Below are positions 1 to 11,900 of a DNA stretch of 64,000 nt, piece by piece (positions within the stretch are counted from its first letter, which is position 1; the number at the start of each line of letters is the position of its first letter). The DNA lies in the NCBI RefSeq assembly GCF_000002995.4, contig NW_025062284.1:372001-436000 (forward strand). Reading direction: 5' to 3'. A program made the position numbers and the translations under genes. The notes beneath the pieces are model-generated. The model had not been told where the DNA came from. It did no database searches and saw only the letters and a program-made list of their open reading frames with translations. Origin of the DNA: Brugia malayi (Eukaryota; Nematoda; Chromadorea; Rhabditida; Onchocercidae).

Positions 1-360
1 GTTCAGGAAGTAAGATTTTCATTGTATTTTGTTCTGAATCAAAGTTTCAATTTTATTTATTCTGATTATTCTCTCGTTCCATATCTTTCTGACCGTTACA
101 AAATATGGATAAGATTTGGTAGCTTACATGAGAGAAATGTTTTATTAAATCTGTTTACAATTCATTAATGAATTAGATTTCAAGTATTCTGAACTAATAA
201 ATCTTGCCAGTTAGTTGGATTTTTTTCAACTCTTTAATTTGCTCTTGCATACTTTGACATATGTAACTGAATCTATGCAAGAATTCCGATGATTTATCTT
301 AGGTTGGACTTCATGAAACTTATCTAATGAGTATTACTACTTGAGGAGATAAATGAATAT

Positions 361-2295
361 ATGCTAGAAACTTTACAGTTACCGATATATTCGGATGAGA
401 AGCCATACTATAAAGAAGTCGAAGAACTTCCTATGTCGATACAGAAGGAAATGGCATTATTACGACGTGCTGCTTTACGACGCTTTGGAGATTTTGGGGT
501 AATTTCTTTTGGATACACCGGGCAACACGCAACTCTTAGCATGTTTTGAGGTATTTATTGGATGCTGGATGGAACACAAGTAGATGTTTAAGGAAAGTTA
601 AAAATAAATTATGTATTATGCGGTAGAATGCATCGTTTTCATGACTTCCAGGTGTTTGTAACCGTCATTTGGAACTTTGTTAATCAAGATTACTCAAGAC
701 TTTAAATGCAGAATACTAACATTTTTCCATTCATCCTTTTCTCATGTCTATCCTTTTTCTTAGCCTATATCACTTTTCTGTTGTGATAATAGCGGATAAT
801 AATTTGTGGTTAATAGCGGAATTTCATCAAATTTTATGTCAAAAAAATAAGCGAATTTATATAGGAAATTATCTGTAAATTATCAAATGATTGTATCTTG
901 AAACTGGAAACATAAGAATGAGTAAATTCACGAACTATTATATACTACTATTTATTATCCTTCCAAGAAAATTCATTGCACTTGTTGCTTATTACACTTT
1001 ATTTTCTGATGTATTTATTCCATATAGATATTATTTATGCAAAGCGTTTGCAGGAATCCTATCTGAATGTTGAGGAGAAATCGAAAAAGGTTTTTAACTC
1101 TGCTCAAGGTTAGCTCTTCGAATAATTCATGTATGTATTTTTTATCTTCAAATTTTATTGTATCTGATGAAGAGTAACTGATGAAGTTATGGAAACTTTC
1201 AAAGATTCGCTTGGTCAAGGAAGTAATTTGATATGAAACAGTTTGCTAACCTTTCCAGAGGAATTATGTTTAATTGCAGAATTCCAACGATTTTTGCAAG
1301 AAGATTATGGATTATTACCGAAAGCCGCTGCTATCACCATTGGTGGTCTTACTGGTTTTTTTCTTGGTATGAAAAAGTTAGTTTTTAATATTGCTATATT
1401 CATTGCTCAGAAATATAGCAATTACTTTTCATTTAAAACAGGTGGAATTTTAATGCTGCCAGTGCAGTATTGTTTAGTTCAGCATTAATGGAAATCCTGA
1501 TTGTTGTCAAGTGGACTTTTTTAGGTCAGTATTCCGCAGATTTCTGTATTCTGGGATGGGTTTATTAACGATGACAGCATTTTGTTATCCCTATGAAGCG
1601 ATTGCTGTTACTCGCACTGCATTCGAACATGGTAAAATGGCTTGGGAGAATTTTGCTCGTTGTAAGTTACTTTTTATTTATCTTTGTTCCATTATCCACA
1701 TTTAGTTTCAATGCTGTAGTGTATGCTTTGTTACAGTGAGAAGTTTGAAGTACTCATGGAGATAAACAGAACATCTAACTAGAATAAGCTAATAGGAAAG
1801 TTGATTGTGAAACGCTATTTACACATATTTTTGCTTTTTGTGGTTTTTAATGAAATATTGGGTCTGCGGTATCGAACATTTAAAACTTTTTTATTCTAAC
1901 AAACTCATTTTTCTCGTTTCTGGATATTTAGTTTGATAAACAGAATTTATACTGAGCTAATGGTGAAAATATAAGTTTATTGAAAAAAAAAGCTAAATGT
2001 GTTCCGTATTATATGAAGTTTTCTACTTTTTTTGTAAGGTTATTTGTAAAAAAAAAAAAAACAAGGTTATTAGGAGATATGTAAGTGTTGATTACTTTAT
2101 GAGTATGACTCATGAGTCTCCAATACAAAAATGTTTTATCTAACTAGACGACGATTGCTTAAGTGAAATTTTTTTTTTCGTTTGTAGTTTGTAGTCTTCT
2201 TTGAGCTATCATTAATACACTCAGTATTTTCAGCACCCGAACCTCCTGAATATTCAGTTCGAGCGGATGCACCTTCCTCTAATTCAGAACAATAA
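361..2295 (+). CDS. moma-1: MICOS subunit of the MIC26/MIC27 (apolipoprotein O-like) family, spliced
   Basis: Proteins of this family sit in the mitochondrial inner membrane as part of MICOS, which shapes cristae junctions. I join six exons in one frame: 361-498, 1054-1108, 1175-1222 (or 1213), 1259-1376, 1525-1661 and 2234-2295, giving about 185 residues. The N-terminal LPIYSDEKPYY matches the family's start of the soluble region (LPIY..). Residues about 50-100 look helical and charged. Two glycine-rich hydrophobic segments follow: about 103-118 (AAAITIGGLTGFFLG) and about 127-141 (YSGMGLLTMTAFCYP), as in APOO/APOOL. A short Pro/Glu/Ser tail ends in NSEQ. The start is uncertain. ATG 361 works, but positions 1-9 end at a strong donor (GTAAG) and a good acceptor lies at 377-378, so an upstream exon outside the window carrying the usual N-terminal extension is possible. 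Family assignment is confident; exon 1/2 borders less so. Confidence 0.83.
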
Positions 2296-2577
2296 GTGAA
2301 TCTTTAGAAAGATGTTAAATGCTGCTGTCTTCATACGACAAAATGTAAAGACCATTGTATGTATCAATATATAAACTGAATTTTAGCTAAATACTTTTCT
2401 CATAGTTATGTAAATTGTTCTCTATGTTCAGGTGTTGTAAAATAATGTTAAAAATGTGTTAAAGTTGCGTTAAATAATTCAGAATTTTCAAGATCAGTTC
2501 TGTATAGATCTCTTCCAGAGACACTGATCGATAATGTGGCTGAGACGTTTTCATTACTAGATGAATCCGTACAGATG

Positions 2578-2583
2578 AATAAA
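2578..2583 (+). promoter_or_regulatory. candidate poly(A) signal for the MIC26/27 gene
   Basis: The first exact AATAAA downstream of the stop codon at 2293-2295, about 285 bases away. This base string is common by chance in such AT-rich DNA, so it is only a candidate. Confidence 0.25.
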
Positions 2584-3411
2584 TTATATTTTACATCTTT
2601 CAACCATGCAAATGCATCTATACTTTTCATCCCTTTTATGTATAAAACGCTTTCAAACTAAAACAGTTCTATAGAGGTCTTTTTTCATAAATTTTACTCT
2701 AAATTTGAGTCAGCCATTTAAAATTGTTCCTCACTTTTCACTACTACTGGAGAAGTTTTCTTAAAAGTTGTAACAATTAAATGAATTATATATGTAATTT
2801 GTGTTTAACCTCTTCTAAACTATGTTCTTTTTTCTTGCTACACCTGAATTTGAACAGTACTTGTCGAACAAATCATTCGGTTTACCTTCTCACTACCGGT
2901 GTTTCATATGAGAGAGAATCTTTCCGGTTAGTCTGTGAATGAATGACCGAAATAATACCAATCGATTCATTCATGTTTAGCTGCAATTATATATCATTTT
3001 TGCTGAACTTCGGTAAGTAAATTTTTGTAAATCTTTTTTCTTTCAAGTATGACAAATTAATTTATTGGTTGGTGTACAATCGATAACACGAAAGTTTAAG
3101 TTTTAGAGGCATCTCTGCTGCCTAACACAAATTCATAAGAGAGAGAGAGAGAGAGAAAAAAAAAGACAAATTTTTTGCTTGCATCTGAACTATGATTATC
3201 TAGAGAATTTTATAATATCTCTCATTATCACTCTTTTACAATTTTGAAAATTTCCATTCAAACAAAGACTTAAAATTCAGAGATCAAATGGGGAATGAAT
3301 GTGAACAAATTAAGTACAGAAAACTTTTCTGAGCTTTGTTTGATGGAAATAGGAAAATAAAGGGATAAATGGACTTTTTGTTACAGCATAGCATGAATTA
3401 TCTCATACAAA

Positions 3412-3443
<32 letters not shown>

Positions 3444-3771
3444 GATACAAAGATAACAAAGAGATAATTTTCAGATGCAAACGAGCATTTTTTTTTTTTA
3501 TTTTAAATATTAAGAAACAAAAAAAACAAAAAATTGAGAAAGCACTTAAAAGTTTGGACATTTATCGGAAAAAAAAAAACTATTAATAACAATTTAAATG
3601 ATAGTGTCATTTCTAAATTATCAGTAATGTATTCGATGAAATTTTCTAAACAATTTTATATGTGTACATGTATTTATATATGTATATATATATTATGTAT
3701 ATGTATGATCAAACATACAACAAATATTGAATTCAAAAAAAATGGATAAAACGAAAAAAAAAAAAAAAAAA

Positions 3772-3786
3772 ACCCGTTGAACGGGT
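3772..3786. repeat. small perfect hairpin beside a poly-A run
   Basis: ACCCGT, a three-base loop TGA, then ACGGGT. It directly follows an 18-base A run, so on the - strand it reads as a GC-rich hairpin followed by a T run. This resembles a bacterial terminator, but the context is eukaryotic and it is probably chance. Confidence 0.4.
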
Positions 3787-4978
3787 AATAATCAACATTA
3801 ACAGGGAAGGAATTGAATACATGACAAACAAAAATAAAATAAACATATATGAAAGAAATAATGTTAACAGCAAAGGCGAGCTCAGGTGATTTCTTTCATA
3901 GTGATGATAAATGATAAAACAGTTATCAGCTCGTTATCAAATACAAACAAATAGCAAATGATAAAATAAATTTTCTCATTATAAAAAAGAAAACAAAAAA
4001 TTTTCAAAGGAAGAACTTTTCATATTGTGAAATAACTCAGAATTTTTTAGGATAAAATTGTTTAATAAACAATTTTTGAGAGAATATACTAATAGCTTCG
4101 TCGTACGAAATGCAAAAGTTTAATTAGAAATAGCATAAATTCTCTTACATTTGATAATAAATGCAGAGAGAGAGAGAGAGGGAGGAAAAAGTAAGAAAGT
4201 TATTTTAAACAAAGAGTTATGCAAATTCTAAAAATTAAAATTAAACATAGCGAAATTGAATTATGAACAAAAAAATGATGTTAACGTAACAAATAGTAAA
4301 TTTAAAAATGGAAGAAATATACTAGCAGCTCATTAATAACAAATTAATTATTATTCTGTTTTTTTTTTTTTTTTTTTTTCAATTTTATAAAATTTAAATT
4401 AGAACAGATAAAATTTCACCGAACAATTTCAAATCATAAAATGTATGAAAGAGAAAAATTATGGCAGGAAACTAATGTCAAGTACTATCTATATATGATT
4501 TGTATAAAAAAAGGAAATAAAAACTGAAAGAACGATGTATAACATTGGATAATAATGTATTTTAAATTTATATATGATAATTTTTTTCTTCCGTAATAAT
4601 TGTAATAACCGTGTTTAGATGAAATTAAAATGAAATATTTGATGATGAAGAAGAAGGCGAAGGCGAAGAAACCAGGAGTGATTATAGAAGAATGAGTGAA
4701 TAAATGAATGAATGGTTTCAAGAGACAAAGAAATAAAGAGAAGTCATTTAGTTAATAGAAATTTAAAGTACTTTATGCAAATTAGAAATTACTACTACTC
4801 TGCTTTTCAATAGGTATATCAGCAATAAGACAATATTTCACACTCAAACAAACTGTAGAAGAAGAATTGAATAAAAAAAGTATTCAATTTTTGTTGTGAC
4901 ATTTCCTATCATCAAAGCAATTCCGTAAATGTTAGCTTTAAGAAGCTAATGTCACGATGTCATTCATCAAACAAGACT

Positions 4979-5009
<31 letters not shown>

Positions 5010-5175
5010 TATCATCATCACTACTTATTTATTATTTATTGTTATCACTACTTATTTATTACTTATTGTCATTACTACTTATTTATTACTTATTGTCATT
5101 ACTACTTATTTATTATAATTATTATTGTTATTATTTATTATTATTATCATTATTATCATTACTAATTATTAATAG
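4979..5175. repeat. TTA-rich imperfect triplet tract
   Basis: A run of TTATTATTA followed by imperfect units of about 24 bases containing ACTACTTATTTATTA. It creates a Y/L-only open frame that is not coding. Confidence 0.75.
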
Positions 5176-5721
5176 TATTAATTTCTGATTACTACTATTA
5201 AATGTGAGGAGAATTTATTTTTACTTATTTAAATATAATAATAATAATAATGTGATGAAAATTGAAAATTCTAACTAACTAGCTAAAGCACCAGATTTCA
5301 CTGAAAAATGAAAATGTTAAATGTATGAAATAAGCAATTTGAAAAATTTCACTTTCATTAATTTTCCTATTTTCAACTATTTTAAATTGAATAGAAATTT
5401 ATAAACAAAAAAAAAAAAAAAAAATTTGCAGGTAAAACAGGTAAAAGAGGACTAGTGATAAAGACGAAACTGTTCTATCAATAAACGAATCAATTAAAGA
5501 TGTATTATTGATTGGAAAAAAAAAAAGAAAGAAAGAAAAAGAAATTTAATTATATTTAAAAAAAAGGAAAGAAAGAAAAAAACTTATAACTATAAGAAAT
5601 GAAATGCAAAACATAAAAATTATATTCAATAACAAGAAATTATAAAAACTTATTTCCTGAGTGAGTATAATCATGTGTCACCTATTAGACACGTAAGTGA
5701 CAGTTTCTTGCTCTTTAAATT

Positions 5722-5752
5722 GGGGGAGGGGGGACGTGGGGTGGGGGGGGGT
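5722..5752 (+). other. G-run cluster, potential G-quadruplex
   Basis: In about 31 bases there are G-runs of 5, 6, 4 and 9, separated by A, ACGT and T. This satisfies the usual four-run quadruplex pattern and stands out in AT-rich DNA. It lies about 170 bases before the candidate 3' end of the ZP gene, on the opposite strand. Confidence 0.6.
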
Positions 5753-5920
5753 TTCTCGATTTTAATTTTAATTAATATCATTATTAACATTAGAAGAAAA
5801 TAAATAAAAAGAATATATGCAAATGATTCTAGTATAGTTTCTATTTTAATTCTAGAAATTTTTGAATTTATCAATTTCATAAAGAATCATCATGATATAA
5901 AACATTGATAATACTACTAC

Positions 5921-5926
5921 TTTATT
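5921..5926 (-). promoter_or_regulatory. candidate poly(A) signal for the ZP gene
   Basis: Reads AATAAA on the - strand, about 205 bases past the ZP stop codon (6134-6132) and just beyond the 86-bp tandem repeat. Position and sequence fit, but it borders a TTA repeat, so chance occurrence is likely. Confidence 0.3.
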
Positions 5927-5943
5927 ATTATTATTATTATTAC

Positions 5944-6198
5944 TTTATAACGTTGGCAGTTATTGACGTCGATCACAGATCAAACGTTCTCGTTCCGCTA
6001 TTGACGTATTACACGTGGTCATAAATTATTTTATAACGTTGACAATTATTGACGTCGATCACAGATCGAACGTTCTCGTTCCGCTATTGACGTATTACAC
6101 GTGGTCATAAATTATTTTATAACGTTGACAATTATTGAGGTCGATCACAGACCAAACGTTCTCGTTCCGCTATTGACGCACTACACGTGGTCATAAAT
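5944..6198. repeat. 86-bp tandem repeat, three copies, overlapping the ZP gene 3' end
   Basis: Matching blocks begin near 5944, 6030 and 6116; for example CGTTGGCAG/CGTTGACAA recurs at 5951, 6037 and 6123. Copies are about 95% alike and carry ACACGTGG, TTCTCGTTCCGC and TCGATCACAGA. The right-hand copy encodes the last residues and stop codon of the ZP protein; the other two fall in the putative 3' UTR. Confidence 0.9.
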
Positions 6199-8775
6199 GC
6201 GTTGGCATTATTTAATGGTCGAATAACTGAATCTCGATAAATTGCATTTAATGGCATACCACGTCTATTTCGATCAGCGCAACGAATCTTCCGTAATGGA
6301 TCTATAAAATTATCATCAATTCTTTTTTTCATCAAAAATAATTATTCTTAAATTTCAAATTGCATTCATAAATTAAATATCCGGCAAGTTATTGCACTTC
6401 CAGAAAACCGGAAAAGAGTAACAACATTTTGTTTTGCAACGTATTTCATTTAATAGTAGTTGTATGAGATTTTAATTATGCAGAAGTCATAAATCTTACA
6501 AATTCTGTCCTCTTTTTAAATTAACTTTTGGCATTTAATCAACTGATTACTGATAAATGACAAATATGAGTAATGTTTATCCAAAAATAATAATTTGAGT
6601 CATTTATCAATTACTCAAATAATTACAGTAAGTTTCAGTTTAACTAAATTAATATTAATTTCATATAATAAAATATTTCAAACAAAAAAAATTCAATTGA
6701 AAGTTTTTTTTTTCTTTTCTTTGTCATTGAGTTTATTTTTGTTGATTATTATTCAATTTTAAATTACTGATAATCACTACTAATTAATTATCTTAATTAA
6801 TATTCTTACTTATCTTAATTATCTTAATTATATTTTATTTGAGCAATTTTAAATTACTGATAATCACTGTTAACTAATTATTTTAATTAACATTCCTTAT
6901 ATTTCATTTGAGCATTGAGTCATTTATCAATTACTCAAGTAATTACTGAATTTATTTTTTATTGATTATTATTCAATTTTAAATTACTGATAATCACTAC
7001 TAATTAATTATCTTAATTAATATTTTTACATATTTTATTTGAGCATAAGCAAAAAGAAAAAAAAAAAAATTGCTACCCAAAGGTAATAACATATCATACC
7101 TGTCTTATTATGTATTAACCATAAGGTAGCCACAAATGCGACACCAAAAGCAAATGATATGACAGCAATTATGATGACAACATACAATGGAATACCATCT
7201 AAATGACATTCTTCTTCTTTTCTTAGTGCTTTCTCAACTGCTACAGCACATACTTTAGCACATTTTGAATCTAAAAATTTTTTTTTTGTCATACATTGAT
7301 GGTTTTTTCAAATTAAAATAAAATATTTTTTTATTTATCAAAAGAAAAAAAAAAAAAAAGCATTCTTTTTTGTAAAATTTTCAAAATTTTAATCATAAAT
7401 TTAAAATTTTGTGATGGAAAATAAAAAATTTACCATATGCAACATTGATAAGATTATCATCATTTTCAGCAATTAATTCATCAGAAATTGATATATCATC
7501 ATCATTATCATCATTATCCAACGATGGTTCAGTAGCATTTGTGAGAAGAATACGAATTGTTGAACTTGAACTAACTGTTATTGCTTGGTGTAAATAAGGC
7601 TCAATCCAAGTTGGTAAATGTCGCCTATCATTGGATGTTGATGAACAGAACGATGCTCGTGGACACTGTAATTTAATTTATTTAAATAAAAATTTAATTT
7701 TGAATATAAACTAATAAAAAAAAAAAATCTCAATTTTGTCTACTGTAATTTAATTTATTTAAATAAAAATTTAATTTTGAATATAAACTAATAAAAAAAA
7801 AAAAAATCTCAATTTTGTCTACTGTAATTTAATTTATTTAAATAAAAATTTAATTTTGAATATAAACTAATAAAAAAAAAATATCTCAATTTTGGCTAAT
7901 TTTAAATCTATTTCAATTAATTACTAATCAAATATGTAATCAAATAAGATTAATAATTTAATTACACTGTAAACAATAATTTAAAATTATTTCCGATCAC
8001 TTCAAATATAGCATTTTATACATACAACGATGATAACATCCATTCAACTAATTTTTTTTTTTTTTTTGCTAAACTATTTCTAGCATTCGAGAAATGTAAT
8101 TCGATCATAGTAACAACAAAAAAAAAAAAAAAAAAAACATCTGTCAACATATGTGTCACATACATCTGTCAAACAATTTTACTTATACGTTTTACGAAAA
8201 GGAATGACAAGAAGAAATCTGTTAGAATTAAGCAATTAGCATATTGTGGTGACACATACATAAAAAATAATCGAATTGATAATAAATAAACTTAATGTTC
8301 TAATAAAAATTATAAACAATTAAAGTAATTCATATCAAATATAAAAATTATTTAGAAATTTTAATTTAACAAAAAAAAAAAAAAAAATTTCAAAGTTTTT
8401 TTTATAATGAAATAAAGGAAAAAAAAAATTTGAACGCTAATTAATTTATCTAACAAATGATAAAATGTTATGAACAGTAATTTATGAATTTTATTTCCTT
8501 TAAAAAGTTTCTCCATGCTATCCGTTTCCGTTTAATACTTATAATTAACAACACATACACACATACACATACTCACATACACATACTCACATACACATAC
8601 TCACAGACACATACACACATACATAAAATAGTTATAAAAGTAGGTTGAATTATTTGAAAAGTACTGAAGAGCTCGTCTATCGCTCTACACGACATCACAG
8701 TAAGTGTCGAATTTACCTTGACCCGGTGGTGATGATGAATTTGTCCTTGAGGGATTGATGGATGAATAATAGCAA

Positions 8776-8831
<56 letters not shown>

Positions 8832-8869
8832 GTAACATTTATTAAAGTTGTCAATTTTAAAAGTCAAAG

Positions 8870-8905
<36 letters not shown>

Positions 8906-11900
8906 CGGAATTCAAAAGCATTTAAAACTGAAAGTGTACCGACCAGTGATACTCTAAAAAAAAATTTTTTTTTCAAAAACGAATAAAAAAAAAATTATTT
9001 CACTTTTTCAAAAAATTTTTTTTAAAAAAAAAAATAATTGAAGTGATTAAAGATGAATGAACGAATTGCTACAATTTGAAGTTTATGATATGAAAAAAAA
9101 AAAAAAAAAAAAGTGAAAAGAATGGAAATAAATTAAATAAACATAAAAAAACTTTTTGAAGGATGTGACAGATTAAAGTTGAATTAAAATTTCAATTTCA
9201 ATGAAAAATTTGGTTAAATAAAAAAAGGAGGAAAAGCTATGATAAACAAAAAAAAAAAAAAAAAAGAAAAAAAATGAATGAAAAGAATGGAAATAAATTA
9301 AATAAACAAAAAAAAAAAAAAAACTTTTTGAAGGATGTGACAGATTAAAGTTGACATTTCGTATTCGTTCTTTTCAATTTCAATGAAAAATTTGGTTAAA
9401 TAAAAAAAGGAAGAAAAGCTATGATAAACAAAAAAAAAAAAAAATCTTATCTTATTCACTGATAAAAAAAATAAGGGAAGCATTCATGGAGTTTTTTTTT
9501 TTTTTTTTTCAAATTTTATCAAATTAAATTAGTTAAATTTAATACACTAATAATTGCAAATGTTGAATAAACAAAATAAAATTTAAAAAAAAAAAATTAT
9601 AATAATAAAAGATTAAAAAAATTAAAATCATTAGAGTAAATCTTACTTCTTATTTTATTCTACTTACTCAATTTATGAGATTTTTTTTTTATGGAATAAG
9701 AAACTAAGGAAGTTTAAGTATGACTTAAAAGTATATTTTAATTAAATTTTAAAATTTAAATAAAATAAGAGAAATCATTAGAGTAAATCTTACTTCTTAT
9801 TTTATTCTACTTACTCAATTTATGAGATTTTTTTTTTTATGGAATAAGAAACTAAGGAAGTTTAAGTATGACTTAAAAGGATATTTTAATTAAATTTTAA
9901 AATTTAAATAAAATAAGAGAAAGAGAGACAATAAGCAAAAAAAACGTTACTGTTGGAGTATTTTGAAAGCCATTTAATTTATTAGCTGTACAGAAAATTA
10001 CATCGCAATGAAGCGAAATGCGCCCGTATTCAGTGGAATCGTCGTCAATTACCGCCGATCTAAAATAAATAATTTTGAATTTTTCAAATGAAACAAATGA
10101 AAATTATAATAATATTTTTTTTTTTTCATTTAAAATAAAAGAATTTTTTTTTCTTTTTTTGTTTCAATAAATTCTTTAGTATTATTCAAATTGAAATGAG
10201 ATTGAAAACTGTTAGAAATTAAAATCAAACAACAAACAAACCCATTTAATAATGAAGAGCTAATTAAATTACGAGTAATTGGAATTTTTATTTTAGTCCA
10301 TTCCGCATAACGATCAGTACCCGTTTTCTGAAATCGGAAAAAAAAAATTGAATCGTTAAAAAGTTAAAAGTTAAAGGAGTGGTAAATTATAATCAGAGTT
10401 ATGGTTAATATGATGAATTCAGAAAAGAAGATATGGTATTATAATCCGGTAATTGAGAAGAAATACGGTATAACTACTGTTACTGATAATTGCTAAAAAT
10501 TTTCGTATGCTTTTTCATAAGCCTATCCTGTTTTTTTTTTTTTTTTTTAACGTTTTTTAACGTTTAAACGTTTAAGGTACTTATTCCTGTTTCATGATCC
10601 GTTTTCAGGATTCCAATGCAGCCATAAAAAGTTAGAGACAGAAACAAAAATTTTAATTGAAATAACAGGAATAACTTACTTGTTCTAAAAATGCTAACAC
10701 TGAATTATGATCAGTAGATGGACATCCATCTTCTATGAAATATCTGCAAACAAATTTACTTACTTTTTATTTTTAACTCTACAAAAAATAAGTACTAACT
10801 AAATTTAAATTTAAAAAATAGAAATGAAAAAAAAAAGTTTAAAATTAATACCAACCTACGAGCTAAATCTACAACAGAATTTGCTAATTGTTTGCCAGAA
10901 GTAGCAGAAGTTACTGTTTCAGGAATAACAATTTCAGGAACGGTAATCCAACAGCGTAATGGATATGTGTGTAATCCTGAAAAATTATTTTTTTTATTAT
11001 TTTAATAAATTTTTTTTTTTTTTTTTTGGTGATATGATAGTTTGTAATATTATCAAGAAATTGATATGACATACCTGATTTCTAACCTTATTTCAATTCC
11101 GTTTTTTGCATATCTCTACATATTACTTAATTTTTCTTCTCATACAAATAATTTAAATTATCTTAACTGATCCAGAACAAATATTCGCAAAGAGTTAATC
11201 TAACTTATTTAGAGTAAATCAACTGAGTACAATTTACTTATCAAAATTTTTATTTTTGGTTTTTTCTTCTAGAAAATGTTATATTTAAAAATTAAATACT
11301 GTTTTAGTACTGAAAGGGTTCTTACTTTTTTGCATCCCTTCAAGAGTTGGTTCGATAGCAATATGCAAATTACTTCCTAACCGGACGGAAAGTGGTTGCG
11401 TTGATGATAACGATGATTGATGAATGTTAACAAAATCCATAGATGATAACCGGATCGGTTTACGAGATGCTATCATTTTTGCCTGCACAAATAAATGACA
11501 ACAAATTATCTACAAAAATAAATCAATCAATCAATCAATCGATTGATCGATTGATCGATCAATCAATTGACATCCTATAAAATCAATACATAGATAATAT
11601 GGCGGTTCTTCTTGTGTAAAGTGATCAAAGGAGATAACATCAAAGATGAACAAATATCTAATTAATTAGCCATCTTGCTTGCTAGATGTAAAATTAAAAT
11701 TAAATTTTAATTCGTTAACTCTTGTAAAATTCTTCATTTGAGTCATTGTAAAATTTTAAATCAATTCGTTTGATTATTACACATTAAAAATTTTGCAACT
11801 AAAAGAAAAAATACTAAAGAAGCAAAAAAAAAAATTTTTTTAAAAAAATTACAACAATTTTATTCTGAAATGAATTTTCTACTGAAAATAACTTTAAAAA

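Larger units (their letters stand above)
2296..5943. other. gene-free convergent intergenic stretch
   Basis: The region lies between the 3' ends of two convergent genes. It holds short GA tracts (about 3139-3154, 3419-3443, 4164-4180), a TA tract near 3675-3710, several A/T runs, a TTA-rich triplet tract (4979-5175) and a G-run cluster (5722-5752). The short open frames here are low complexity (runs of Y, L, S or K) and do not look coding. Confidence 0.6.

Noticed and set aside
1028..1053. Upstream acceptor at 1026-1027 for MIC26/27 exon 2
   Set aside because: It gives a plausible extra peptide but is out of phase with the exon 1 donor at 499; the TTTGCAG acceptor at 1052-1053 is both stronger and in phase.
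3754..3786. Hairpin plus A/T run considered as an intrinsic terminator
   Set aside because: The genome is eukaryotic, the stem is only six base pairs and A runs are everywhere.
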